DNA of 64,000 nt from Thalassobius sp047123305 (GTDB lineage Bacteria > Pseudomonadota > Alphaproteobacteria > Rhodobacterales > Rhodobacteraceae). Position numbers and translations under genes: made by a program. The notes below the pieces were generated by a model. It was not told where the DNA came from, did no database searches, and worked only from the letters and a program-made list of their open reading frames with translations. Shown here one piece after another: positions 34,048-42,528 of the stretch. Each line of letters begins with the position of its first letter. The first letter of the stretch is position 1. The stretch lies in NCBI RefSeq assembly GCF_047123305.1, contig NZ_CP138918.1:3286001-3350000 (forward strand), written 5' to 3'.

Positions 34048-35255
34048 TGAACCGTGTTGTGATCACCGGCGCGGGGACAATCAACGCGCTTGGGGCCTCG
34101 GTGGCGGAAACCTGCGAGGCGATGAAAGAGGGCCGCTGCGGCATTGGCACCCTGGAGTTTCAGGATGTCGACCGGCTGGCGATCAAGATCGGCGGTCAGG
34201 TGAAAAACTTCGACGCCGAGGCGCAGTTCAACCGTCAGCAAATGGCGCTGTTTGACCGTTTCACCCAATTCACACTGGTGGCCGCGCGAGAGGCTCTGGC
34301 CCAGTCGGGGCTGGTGTTTAACGGGGAGCTGGCGGCCACTTCGGGTGTCATTCTGGGCAATTCGGGCGGCGGGATGACAACGCTCGATGCCAATTACCGC
34401 ACGGTTTATGAGGACGGGAAAAACCGGGTGCATCCCTTTGTGGTGCCGAAACTCATGAACAACGCCGCCGCCAGCCATGTCTCGATGGAGTATAACCTGA
34501 AAGGGCCCAGCTTCACCGTGTCCACGGCCTGCGCCAGTTCCAACCACGCGATGAGCCAGGCGTTCAACATGGTGCGTTCGGGCATGTCCAAGGCGATGGT
34601 CACGGGCGGTTCTGAATCGATGCTGTGTTTTGGCGGTGTGAAGGCCTGGGAAGGGTTGCGGGTGATGTCGAAAGACGCCTGTCGCCCCTTCAGCGCCAAC
34701 CGCAACGGGATGGTGCAGGGGGAAGGCGCGGCGATCTTTGTCTTTGAAGATTACGAACACGCCAAAGCCCGTGGTGCCGAGATTCTGGCCGAGGTGGTGG
34801 GATTTGCCATGTCCTCGGATGCGGCGGATATTGTGATGCCATCGAAACAGGGCGCCGCACGTGCCATTTCCGGCGCCTTGAAAGACGCTGGCATCAGCGC
34901 CGGGCAGGTGGGCTATATCAACGCCCACGGCACCGGTACGGCGGCCAATGACAAAACCGAATGCGCGGCAGTGGCCGATGTGTTTGGTGCGGATGCGGAT
35001 CAGTTGATGATCTCTTCCACCAAAGCGATGCACGGCCATCTGATCGGCGGTACCGGCGCGGTGGAACTGCTGGCCTGTATCATGGCGCTGCGCGAGGGCG
35101 TGATTGCGCCTACCATCGGCTATGAAGAGGCCGATCCGGAATGTGCGCTGGATGTGGTGCCCAATGAGGCCCGCGAGGCCAAAGTTGACTATGCGCTGTC
35201 CAATGCCTTTGCCTTTGGCGGATTGAACGCGGTTCTTGCGCTAAAGCGTGCCTAG
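34047..35255 (+). CDS. Beta-ketoacyl-ACP synthase, FabF (KAS II) family
   Basis: 402 residues. The thiolase-fold triad is complete: nucleophilic Cys162 in STACASSNH, His in NAHGTGTAANDKTE, and His in STKAMHGHLIGGTGAVEL. It extends acyl chains by condensation with malonyl-ACP. Translational coupling to the ACP gene suggests the two act together, separate from the main fatty-acid set, which is not in the window. The C-terminus NAFAFGGLNAVLALKR is normal. A strong terminator follows at 35275. Confidence 0.93.
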   Translation: MNRVVITGAGTINALGASVAETCEAMKEGRCGIGTLEFQDVDRLAIKIGGQVKNFDAEAQFNRQQMALFDRFTQFTLVAAREALAQSGLVFNGELAATSGVILGNSGGGMTTLDANYRTVYEDGKNRVHPFVVPKLMNNAAASHVSMEYNLKGPSFTVSTACASSNHAMSQAFNMVRSGMSKAMVTGGSESMLCFGGVKAWEGLRVMSKDACRPFSANRNGMVQGEGAAIFVFEDYEHAKARGAEILAEVVGFAMSSDAADIVMPSKQGAARAISGALKDAGISAGQVGYINAHGTGTAANDKTECAAVADVFGADADQLMISSTKAMHGHLIGGTGAVELLACIMALREGVIAPTIGYEEADPECALDVVPNEAREAKVDYALSNAFAFGGLNAVLALKRA

Positions 35256-35274
35256 TCGCGATGCAGCAGATATG

Positions 35275-35306
35275 TAAAAGGCCGCCTCAAGGGCGGCCTT
35301 TTACGT
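35275..35306. terminator. Bidirectional terminator
   Basis: TAAAAGGCCGCC-TCAA-GGGCGGCCTTTTA: long GC stem with A and T tracts on both sides, between the convergent ketoacyl synthase and IalB-family genes. Confidence 0.88.
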
Positions 35307-35321
35307 TTCTGGTTGGCGGCC

Positions 35322-35897
35322 TTATGGCTGCACAATCGCGGTGATCTTGCTGAAGCCATCGGTGAAACCCGTCAGCGACATTTTCAAATCGACGCGCTGA
35401 TCGGGCGCCACAAAGGGCACCAGCGAGACAATCGCCTGATTGCCGCGTTTGAAGGCGTCGATGTCCGCCTGCGAAAATCCGATACGGGCATAGCAGCCCA
35501 GCGGGTCACAGACCGAGAAGGGGTAACGCACAGGCGCGTTTACATCGACCATAATCGTGAGTTGTGCGGTCAGCAGCGTTTCCAGCGGTACGGCTACTAC
35601 CGCACCAGCAACCGCTGCGCCACCACCGGGCAGGCCAAAGACGCGGATATTGGCCACCTGGTTGCCGCCCGAACCATAAAGCTCCTGCAACAGCTGGCAG
35701 GGCTCTTCTTCCTGGCCGGTTTTGTAACACTCAAGTTCCCAATCGCCAGTGGTCTCGCGGATGTAGGCTTCGGGTTCGACTTGCTGCCCCATGCTGAGCC
35801 CCGCATCCTCGGCCGGCTGGGCGGCTTCTTGGGCGGTGGCGGCACCTGTCAGTGCAAGGGTGGCGAGGATCGAAAGAGATTTCAAAAATTTGGGCAT
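35322..35897 (-). CDS. Invasion-associated locus B (IalB) family exported protein
   Basis: 191 residues with a signal peptide (MPKFLKSLSILATLALTGAATAQ). The family pattern is clear: GDWELECYKTGQEEEPCQLLQEL, a beta-strand region, then YPFSVCDPLGCYARIGFSQADIDAF. The four cysteines are placed to form two disulfides. IalB was named in Bartonella but relatives are widespread in free-living Alphaproteobacteria, with no settled function. It stands alone, and its promoter must lie in the long region from 35898. Confidence 0.88.
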   Translation of the reverse strand: MPKFLKSLSILATLALTGAATAQEAAQPAEDAGLSMGQQVEPEAYIRETTGDWELECYKTGQEEEPCQLLQELYGSGGNQVANIRVFGLPGGGAAVAGAVVAVPLETLLTAQLTIMVDVNAPVRYPFSVCDPLGCYARIGFSQADIDAFKRGNQAIVSLVPFVAPDQRVDLKMSLTGFTDGFSKITAIVQP

Positions 35898-36092
35898 GTC
35901 TTTCCCAGTCTGATGGTGCGTTATCTGCCCATGCGTCTATCACGTCAGAAAGGAGAGGTCAGCGTAAATTTCCCTGAAATCCCCGTGACAGCGCGGTTTC
36001 CCGCGCATCTGGGGCGCCGACAGGATTGTTCATTAGAATCAAAGAGACAGCCGGATTCGCGCCAAAAGGGCCGAAACGGTCCAAAAATTAGA

Positions 36093-36129
36093 AAAAGGGG
36101 CTGCGAACAACCCCTTTTCCTTAATTTTT
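36093..36129. terminator. Terminator-like hairpin 1
   Basis: AAAAGGGG/CCCCTTTT, 10-base loop, T-rich tails on both strands (TTAATTTTT rightward; CTAATTTTT leftward). No rightward gene precedes it. Confidence 0.55.
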
Positions 36130-36214
36130 GCTCCCCGTCGGACTGGCCGACTTATTATGGAGAGAACGCTAGGATTTTTGTTCCAACCCGTCAACAGGCT
36201 TTCGAACCTTTTGC

Positions 36215-36250
36215 GGAAAAAAGAAACACCGCCCTGAAAATTCAGGGCGG
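36215..36250 (-). terminator. Terminator-like hairpin 2
   Basis: 10-bp stem CCGCCCTGAA/TTCAGGGCGG followed on the leftward strand by TGTTTCTTTTTT. The only sequence upstream on that strand is the 165-base leader of the DUF853 gene, read antisense. Confidence 0.6.
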
Positions 36251-36311
36251 CCAGTCTGACAGGGAGGAAGTCACCCGTCCCAAAAGGACATGCGAGACGG
36301 GCAAATTCACT

Positions 36312-36340
36312 GTGACATGAAGGTGTTAACAAAGTATTCT
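36312..36340 (+). promoter_or_regulatory. Predicted promoter of the DUF853 gene
   Basis: -35 GTGACA at 36312-36317, 17-bp spacer, -10 TATTCT at 36335-36340. A start near 36347 would exclude the in-frame ATGs at 36290 and 36317 and supports the TTG at 36416. Confidence 0.5.
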
Positions 36341-36415
36341 CAGAGCGTACTTTGGACGAAGTTTCGACTTCACTGGTTAATCGGCCGTTATCAAAGGTCG
36401 GAGACGGGGGCTGTT

Positions 36416-37966
36416 TTGGACGATCAGATTTTCATCGGTGGTGGCGGCGAGGCTTATGGCGAAAAGCAAGGGCTGAAGCTGAAATACGCCAACCGGCACG
36501 GCCTTATTGCAGGCGCAACCGGCACCGGCAAAACCATCACCTTGCAGATCATGGCCGAAGGCTTTGCCGCGCAGGGCGTGCCGGTGTTTTTGTCAGACGT
36601 CAAAGGGGATCTGGCGGGGCTGGCCAAGGCGGGCGACAGCGGGTTCAAACTGCATGACGCCTTTAATTCGCGCGCCGGCACAATCGGTTTTGACGACTAC
36701 AGCTATCAGTCCTTTCCGGTCACCTTCTGGGATCTTTTCGGCGAACAGGGCCATCCCGTGCGCACCACGGTGGCGGAAATGGGGCCCTTGCTGCTGGCCC
36801 GCCTGCTGGAGTTGACAGAAGCGCAGGAGGGGATCCTGAACATCGCGTTCCGGCTGGCCGATGAACAGGGGCTGGCGCTGTTGGATCTGAAGGATCTGCA
36901 GGCGCTTCTGGTCTGGCTGGGGGAAAACCGTGCGCAGGTCGCGCTGCGCTATGGCAACGTTTCTGTGGCCTCGATCGGGGCGATCCAACGGCGGCTTCTG
37001 GTTCTGGAAAACCAGGGGGCGGCGCAACTCTTCGGCGAGCCTGCACTGGAGCTGCCGGACCTGATGCGCACCGATATTGACGGACGGGGCCGGATCAACA
37101 TTCTGGCTGCGGACAAGCTGATGGGCGCCCCCCGGCTTTACGCCACTTTCCTGCTGTGGCTGCTGTCTGAGTTGTTTGAGCAACTGCCCGAGGTGGGGGA
37201 CCCTGACAAACCCAAACTGGTGTTTTTCTTTGACGAGGCGCACCTGCTGTTTGAAGACGCCCCCAAAGCGCTGGTCGACAAGGTGGAACAGGTCGCACGT
37301 CTGATCCGTTCAAAAGGGGTCGGGGTGTATTTTGTCACCCAGAACCCCGATGACGTGCCCGAGGACATTCTGGGCCAGCTGGGCAACCGGGTTCAGCACG
37401 CCTTGCGCGCCTTCACCGCACGTGACCGCAAGGCGTTGCGGATGGCGGCGGAAACCTATCGCGACAATCCCCGTTTCGACACCGAAGAGGCGATCCGCGA
37501 GGTTGGTGTAGGCGAGGCGGTGACCTCCTTCCTGCAGAAGAAGGGTGTGCCGGGCATTGTCGAGCGCACCCTGATCCGGCCGCCGTCTTCGCAACTGGGT
37601 CCGATCACCGCGTCGGAACGCAAAGCGCTGGTCGATGCCTCGCCAATCGCCGGCAAATATGAGGTGCTGAAGGACCGCGAAAGCGCTTATGAAATACTTG
37701 CCCGCCGGGCCGAGGTTGCCGCCAAAGAGGCTGAGGTTGCAGAGGCCGCCGAGGAAGACGCTGAGGTGATGGAGCGCGAGTTTAAATCCGCCCGCCGGTT
37801 CAGTGGTGCGCGGGTGCGGCGGTCCTCTTCGCGGCCACAACGGTCCTCGCGTCGGGGCGACACTGTGGGGGAGGCGCTTGGCAAGGCGCTGGTGAAAGAG
37901 CTGCGCGGCACCACCGGGCGGCGGATTGTGCGCGGCATTCTGGGCGGGCTGTTCAAAGGCCGCTAA
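36416..37966 (+). CDS. HerA-like ATPase, DUF853 family
   Basis: About 516 residues from the TTG at 36416 (LDDQIFIGGGGEAYG); the frame is open to 36290, but the added residues are basic and unlike the family. Walker A is AGATGTGKTITLQ; Walker B is LVFFFDEAHLLF; a sensor segment GVGVYFVTQNPDDVPEDILGQLGNRVQHALRAFT follows. This is the FtsK/HerA superfamily of ring-shaped translocases. The protein ends in a basic, glutamate-then-arginine-rich tail (about residues 430-516). No NurA-like nuclease or defence partner is adjacent, so the role is unknown. Convergent with a LysR gene 15 bases away. Confidence 0.88.
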   Translation: MDDQIFIGGGGEAYGEKQGLKLKYANRHGLIAGATGTGKTITLQIMAEGFAAQGVPVFLSDVKGDLAGLAKAGDSGFKLHDAFNSRAGTIGFDDYSYQSFPVTFWDLFGEQGHPVRTTVAEMGPLLLARLLELTEAQEGILNIAFRLADEQGLALLDLKDLQALLVWLGENRAQVALRYGNVSVASIGAIQRRLLVLENQGAAQLFGEPALELPDLMRTDIDGRGRINILAADKLMGAPRLYATFLLWLLSELFEQLPEVGDPDKPKLVFFFDEAHLLFEDAPKALVDKVEQVARLIRSKGVGVYFVTQNPDDVPEDILGQLGNRVQHALRAFTARDRKALRMAAETYRDNPRFDTEEAIREVGVGEAVTSFLQKKGVPGIVERTLIRPPSSQLGPITASERKALVDASPIAGKYEVLKDRESAYEILARRAEVAAKEAEVAEAAEEDAEVMEREFKSARRFSGARVRRSSSRPQRSSRRGDTVGEALGKALVKELRGTTGRRIVRGILGGLFKGR

Positions 37967-37981
37967 GGTTCGGCCAAACCG

Positions 37982-38860
37982 TCAGAGCAACGCCAGCAAG
38001 GCCCGCACCGCGCGGGTCTTGTACCTTTGGGGGTGACTAAGAACAGCAAAGGGGCGCGATGTTGGCGGCGCCCAAGTCACCCGCCGCATTGCGAGCCCGC
38101 GCCCCCTGGCCGATCCCACCGCACGGGCGGACAGCATCGACACATGTGGGCCCGCCGCCACCGCTGCCAGCACCGCCTCGTTTGAGGGCAGTTCAAGCGC
38201 CACCTCCAGATTGCCCACCGACAGGCCCATCTCGGACAGATGGGCCTCGGTCTCACTGCGGGTGCCAGAGCCTTTTTCGCGCAGCACCCACTGCATCTGG
38301 ACATAATCCTCGGCCCCAAACGCCTCTTGCCGCGCCAAGGGGTGGTCGCGTGCCATGACCAACACCAGCTCATCCCGTGCCACCACCTGCCGGTGCAAAT
38401 CGCTGTCGGGCAGGGCGCCTTCGACAAAACCCAGGTCGGCCCGTCCCTCGGCCACGGCGGCGGCGGATTGTGCGGTGTTGCCCACCTGCAGATCGATCTC
38501 TACCCCGGGGTGCTGCTCATGCAGCTGCATCAGACGTGGTGGCAGCCAGTAGCTGGCCACGGTCTGCGAGGCATAGAGGCGCAGGTGCCCCCGTGTTTCG
38601 CTGGAAAAATCGCTGAGCACCCGCCGCGCCACCTCAGCTTCGCGCAGGACGGCACGGGCTTGCGGCATGAAATCCACCCCCGCCTGGGTCAAGGCAATGC
38701 CCCGTCCCACCCGGTCAAACAGTTTGACCCCATGCTGGGTCTCCAGTGCCGCGATGGCCGAGGAGACCGCCGATTGTGTCATGTTCAACGCTTCGGCGGC
38801 GCGGGTGACGTGAAGCCGTTCGGCAACGGCAAGGAAGGTGCGTAGCTGATCTAGGGTCAT
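37982..38860 (-). CDS. LysR-family regulator of the adjacent exporter
   Basis: 292 residues. The N-terminal winged helix MTLDQLRTFLAVAERLHVTRAAEALNMTQSAVSSAIAALE is a classic LysR start, followed by a periplasmic-binding-like effector domain. It is divergent from the YeiH-type gene by 80 bases, as in the yeiE-yeiH pair and CysB/CbbR-like arrangements, so that gene is the likely target. The inducer is unknown; sulfur compounds are a reasonable guess from the transporter family. Confidence 0.9.
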   Translation of the reverse strand: MTLDQLRTFLAVAERLHVTRAAEALNMTQSAVSSAIAALETQHGVKLFDRVGRGIALTQAGVDFMPQARAVLREAEVARRVLSDFSSETRGHLRLYASQTVASYWLPPRLMQLHEQHPGVEIDLQVGNTAQSAAAVAEGRADLGFVEGALPDSDLHRQVVARDELVLVMARDHPLARQEAFGAEDYVQMQWVLREKGSGTRSETEAHLSEMGLSVGNLEVALELPSNEAVLAAVAAGPHVSMLSARAVGSARGRGLAMRRVTWAPPTSRPFAVLSHPQRYKTRAVRALLALL

Positions 38861-38868
38861 TCCAAATC

Positions 38869-38887
38869 ATTAGCACAACCGATTAAT
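38869..38887. promoter_or_regulatory. LysR operator candidate
   Basis: ATTA-N11-TAAT, a symmetric dyad in the 80-base divergent region. A second palindrome TTGATCAA lies at 38897-38904, nearer the exporter gene. Both fit LysR-type recognition and activation sites; neither is proved. Confidence 0.4.
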
Positions 38888-38940
38888 ACTACAAGTTTGA
38901 TCAATTAGACCTGTGCCTAAGATCAAAATACACTAAACCC

Positions 38941-39954
38941 ATGACCGCACAGAACATAATTCCCCAAACCACCCCTCTGGCAAAACAGATTGTTGCACCC
39001 CTCCCAGGCCTCGCGCTGGTGGCCGCCCTGGCGGCGGGTGCGATCTGGGCGAAGGGACAATTCAGTATTCCGCTGCTCGGGCCAATGGTGATCGCCATGG
39101 GGTTGGGCGTGGTTTTGCGCAATGTTTTCGGGGCCTTGCCCTGGGCGGCGCAGGGCATCTTTCAGGCCCAGAGACCTTTGATGCGGCTGGGAATTGTGCT
39201 GTTGGGCCTGCAGTTGAGCCTGAGCCAGATCATCGAGGCCGGCGCCCCGTTGTTTCTGGGAATTGCTGCCCTTCTGGCGGCCAGCTACAGCAGCACGCAA
39301 CTGTTTGGTCGCTGGCTGGGAGTCGCACCAGAACTGACCCGGTTGATCGGTGCGGGCACGGCGGTCTGTGGCGCCTCGGCGGTGATGGCGGTGCAGGGCG
39401 CACGCCCGGGCAGCCATAATGATCTGGCTTATGCCATTGCCTGTGTGACGCTTTTTGGCACCCTGTCGATGATCGGCCTGCCGGTGCTGGCGTTGGCACT
39501 GGGGCTGGACGGACAGGGGTTGGGCCTATGGGCTGGCGCGGCGATCCATGAGGTGGCGCAGGTGGTTGGGGCCACTGAAAGCCACAGCGTTGAAGCCGCA
39601 GAATGGGGCATGATGGCCAAACTGACCCGTGTCTTGTTGCTGGCGCCGCTAGTACTGGTGCTGACGAGATTTGGTGGCCCCTCCGAGGCCAGCGACGGCC
39701 CCAGCCCGCTGCCGCTGTTTGTGTTGGGCTTTGCCGCCATGATGGGGCTGAACTCGGCCGTGGCCTTGCCCGCAGAGGTGCTGCAGCCAGCGGCCACGCT
39801 GACCAGCTTCCTGTTGACCATGGCGCTGGCGGCAATGGGGCTCAACACCGATCTGGCTGCGTTGAAACGCAAAGGCCTGCGGCCTCTGGCCCTTGGTGCC
39901 ATTGCCACCCTGTTTGTCACAGCTGGTGCGCTGGCGCTGTTGCTGCTGATCTAA
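38941..39954 (+). CDS. YeiH/UPF0324 family membrane exporter (putative sulfate exporter)
   Basis: 337 residues, about ten membrane helices. Family motifs include GPMVIAMGLGVVLRN, RLGIVLLGLQLSLSQI, GAGTAVCGASAVMAV and AAIHEVAQVVGA. The family is annotated as putative sulfate or sulfonate-derived anion exporters; a substrate is not proved. In Rhodobacteraceae such exporters often sit with taurine or sulfoacetate genes, but here only the LysR regulator is adjacent. Confidence 0.88.
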   Translation: MTAQNIIPQTTPLAKQIVAPLPGLALVAALAAGAIWAKGQFSIPLLGPMVIAMGLGVVLRNVFGALPWAAQGIFQAQRPLMRLGIVLLGLQLSLSQIIEAGAPLFLGIAALLAASYSSTQLFGRWLGVAPELTRLIGAGTAVCGASAVMAVQGARPGSHNDLAYAIACVTLFGTLSMIGLPVLALALGLDGQGLGLWAGAAIHEVAQVVGATESHSVEAAEWGMMAKLTRVLLLAPLVLVLTRFGGPSEASDGPSPLPLFVLGFAAMMGLNSAVALPAEVLQPAATLTSFLLTMALAAMGLNTDLAALKRKGLRPLALGAIATLFVTAGALALLLLI

Positions 39955-40018
39955 CCAAGCGCTGCGTGCTTGGGCAAGTCGAGGGGCGCTGCCCCTCTGT
40001 GCGCCTCATGGAGGCGCC

Positions 40019-40052
40019 CATTCACCCCGGGATATTTGCCCCAAGAAGAAGC
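40019..40052. repeat. Intergenic repeat-like element, variant form
   Basis: CCGGGATATTTGCCCCAAGAAGAAG following a GC-rich stretch (GGGGCGCTGCCCC). It shares the layout, a GGGA(g/t)ATTT core after GC-rich DNA, with the repeats at 1533 and 7557 but only partly the sequence. It follows the YeiH gene and precedes the liv terminator. Confidence 0.4.
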
Positions 40053-40119
40053 CGCTTTCATCGGTCCACGATATCGTCCTCCAGAGGTGTCATTGGGCGT
40101 TGCCGCTGAGCGGGTCGCA

Positions 40120-40150
40120 AAGAAAAGGGCCCCCGATTGGGAGCCCTTTG
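40120..40150 (-). terminator. Terminator of the liv operon
   Basis: On the leftward strand AAAGGGCTCCC-AAT-CGGGGGCCCTTT runs into TCTTT. It is 22 bases after the livM stop. Confidence 0.8.
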
Positions 40151-40171
40151 GGGTGTTTTCTATGGCTGAAC

Positions 40172-41518
40172 CTACTTCTCTGGGATCAAACCGCGCGGGC
40201 TGAACCGAAGCACAAGGAGCAGCACCAGACCCATGGTGATGAACTTCATATAGGCCACGCTGTTGAGCAGGTGTTTCTTCAGATCACTGCCGTCTTCCAG
40301 ACCCAGGGTGATGGTGTCCATCAGCAGGGCGCCCAGAGGTTCCACCTGAACCCAGAGGAACCAGATCAGGAAGGCGCCGAGGACCGAACCGAAGTTGTTG
40401 CCGGAGCCCCCTACAATCACCATGACCCAGACCAAGAAGGTGAAGCGCAATGGCTGGTAGCTGCCCGGGGTCAGCTGCCCGTCCAGCGTGGTCATCATCG
40501 CACCGGCAATGCCGCAGACGGCAGAGCCGAGGATGAAGATCTGCAGGTGACGGGCGGTGACGTCTTTGCCCATCGCCTCGGCCGCGATTTCATTGTCGCG
40601 GATGGCGCGCATCATGCGGCCCCAAGGCGATTTCAGCGCCAGCTGCGCCAGCACCAGAAGCACCACCAGCACCGCCGTGAACAAGCCCGAGTAGAGCAGT
40701 TTCACCCAGAGCGTTGACGCCGTGGTTGGGTCAAGACCCAGACCAATGGCGGTCTCGGTGAAACCCGGTGTGTTCTGCAGCGTCACCTCATAGGGCACCG
40801 GACGCGGCAGGCCGATCACGTTTTTCACGCCTCGGGCCAGCCAGTCTTCGTTCTTGAGGACGGCAATGGTGATCTCGGCAATGCCAAGGGTGGCGATGGC
40901 CAGATAGTCCGAACGCAGCCCCAGCGCGGTTTTGCCGATAACCCAAGCAGCACCGGCCGCCAAAAGGCCACCCACCGGCCAGGCCAGCAGGATGAACAGG
41001 TCGGCGCGCTGCGCCTCGCTGTCACGCGCTGCCGCCAGCCAGTTCAGGCCGCCGATGTTGCCCTGTGCGGCGGGGTTGATCGCCTCGACTGCCTCAACAC
41101 CGGCGTCAAAGATGCCACGGTAGAGGAAAAAGCCAGCCACCAGAATGCCCAGCACCACCAGCGAACGCAGGCGCGACGGGGTCATGCGCGTGTAGGCCAG
41201 CACAGCCGCAACAATGGTGGCCGCCCCAAGGACCAGCGCCAGCAGAATGCTGCGCCCGCCAGCCGACCAGGCGCCCGGTACCGGCTCTGAACCGACCAGC
41301 ACCGCCGCCAGACCGCCAAGGGCCACAAAGCCCATGACGCCGACGTTGAACAGGCCGGCAAAGCCCCATTGCAGGTTCACCCCAAGGGCCATGATCGCCG
41401 AAATCAGCGCCATGTTGAGGATCGACAGCGAGGCGTTCCAGCTTTGCAGCAGGCCCGTCATCACAAACAGCAGGGCCACGATGCCAAAGAGTGTGGTGTT
41501 TTTCATGGAATCGCTCAT
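40172..41518 (-). CDS. livM: Branched-chain amino acid ABC permease LivM
   Basis: 448 residues, about ten to eleven membrane helices. The permease core contains YLAIATLGIAEITIAVLKNEDWLARG and the ATPase-contact loop AIRDNEIAAEAMGKDVTARHLQIFILG. A long insertion between helices (residues about 115-175, SLVVLGILVAGFFLYRGIFDAGVEAVEA...) makes it longer than E. coli LivM. It pairs with LivH in the inner membrane for import of leucine, isoleucine and valine or other amide-type solutes. Starts by ATGA overlap with livH. Confidence 0.93.
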   Translation of the reverse strand: MSDSMKNTTLFGIVALLFVMTGLLQSWNASLSILNMALISAIMALGVNLQWGFAGLFNVGVMGFVALGGLAAVLVGSEPVPGAWSAGGRSILLALVLGAATIVAAVLAYTRMTPSRLRSLVVLGILVAGFFLYRGIFDAGVEAVEAINPAAQGNIGGLNWLAAARDSEAQRADLFILLAWPVGGLLAAGAAWVIGKTALGLRSDYLAIATLGIAEITIAVLKNEDWLARGVKNVIGLPRPVPYEVTLQNTPGFTETAIGLGLDPTTASTLWVKLLYSGLFTAVLVVLLVLAQLALKSPWGRMMRAIRDNEIAAEAMGKDVTARHLQIFILGSAVCGIAGAMMTTLDGQLTPGSYQPLRFTFLVWVMVIVGGSGNNFGSVLGAFLIWFLWVQVEPLGALLMDTITLGLEDGSDLKKHLLNSVAYMKFITMGLVLLLVLRFSPRGLIPEK

Positions 41519-42525
41519 ACCGCTTTCCCCTTGAACAGGCCGGTCGGCTTGAACAGCAGCACCACCACAAGGATCGCAAAGCTGACGGCGAATTTATAGT
41601 CGGTCGACAGAAGCTGCACGAGGCTGGAGGGTTCCAGATTTTCGGGCAGCAGGTACTTCAGCACCTTCTTCCAGGCGTAGGTGATTGTGACCTCGGAAAA
41701 GGCAATCACAAAGCCCCCCGCGATGGCGCCCAGCGGGCTGCCAAGGCCCCCAACAATGGCAGCGGCAAAGATCGGCAGCAGCAGTTGGAAGAACACGAAG
41801 GGTTTGAAGGTTTTGTCGAGGCCATAGAGCGTGCCCGCCACCGTGGCCAGCGCCGCAACGATCAGCCAAGTGTAAAGCACTACACGTTCCGGGTTGATGC
41901 CCGACAGCAGCGCCAGATCCTCATTGTCGGAATAGGCGCGCATGGATTTGCCGGTGCGGGTTTTGTTCAGGAACCAGAACAGCAGCGCCACCACGATGAT
42001 CGCCGTGACAACGGTGATGCCTTGGGTGGTGCGGATCGCCAGACCTTCGGAGAGGCCGGTCATCTGTTTGAATTCTCGCACCGAGATGATGAACCGTTCG
42101 CCATCAGCAAAACGTTGATCATTCGGACCGATGATGAAACGCACGAGGCCGTTCATGATGAACATAACCCCCATGGAGACAATCACCAGAATGACCGGTT
42201 TGGCCTTTTGTTCGCGGTAGAAGCGATAGACCACGCGGTCAGTGCCGATCACCAGGGCCATACAGCCCAGGATCCCGAAGGGCAGAGCCAAAAGGGCGGT
42301 GGGCAGCGGCCCGAAAGAGATCCCCCAGCTTTGGAACAGCCAGGTGATCATCACCACCAGCATGGTACCAAAGGCCATGGTGTCACCATGGGCGAAGTTG
42401 GAAAAGCGCAGGATGCCGTAGATCAGCGTCACACCAAGCGCGCCAAGCGCCAGCTGGCTGCCATAGGCAACGGCCGGAATCAGCACAAAGTTGGAAAGCG
42501 CCACAAGGGCGTTCAGGAAGTCCAT
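41515..42525 (-). CDS. livH: Branched-chain amino acid ABC permease LivH
   Basis: 336 residues, eight or so membrane helices. QLALGALGVTLIYGILRFSNFAHGDTMAFG at the N-terminus and MRAYSDNEDLALLSGINPERVV (ATPase-contact loop) are diagnostic. A soluble insertion of about 40 residues around GPNDQRFADGERFIISVREF is not found in the shortest homologues. It starts three bases after the livF stop and overlaps livM, so all four membrane-complex genes are one unit. Confidence 0.93.
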   Translation of the reverse strand: MDFLNALVALSNFVLIPAVAYGSQLALGALGVTLIYGILRFSNFAHGDTMAFGTMLVVMITWLFQSWGISFGPLPTALLALPFGILGCMALVIGTDRVVYRFYREQKAKPVILVIVSMGVMFIMNGLVRFIIGPNDQRFADGERFIISVREFKQMTGLSEGLAIRTTQGITVVTAIIVVALLFWFLNKTRTGKSMRAYSDNEDLALLSGINPERVVLYTWLIVAALATVAGTLYGLDKTFKPFVFFQLLLPIFAAAIVGGLGSPLGAIAGGFVIAFSEVTITYAWKKVLKYLLPENLEPSSLVQLLSTDYKFAVSFAILVVVLLFKPTGLFKGKAV

Positions 42526-42528
42526 AGG

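Larger units (their letters stand above)
35898..36415. other. Gene-free region with two orphan hairpins
   Basis: 518 bases with no convincing gene. Hairpin 1: AAAAGGGG-(10)-CCCCTTTT at 36093-36118, with TTAATTTTT after it and a T-rich run on the other strand too. Hairpin 2: CCGCCCTGAA-AA-TTCAGGGCGG at 36229-36250, with TTTCTTTTTT on the leftward strand. Neither serves an annotated gene on the strand where the T run lies. A promoter for the next gene lies at 36312-36340. Confidence 0.6.

Noticed and set aside
36290..36415. Longer DUF853 start at ATG 36290 or 36317
   Set aside because: Both lie upstream of the predicted -10 box and the added residues do not resemble the family N-terminus.
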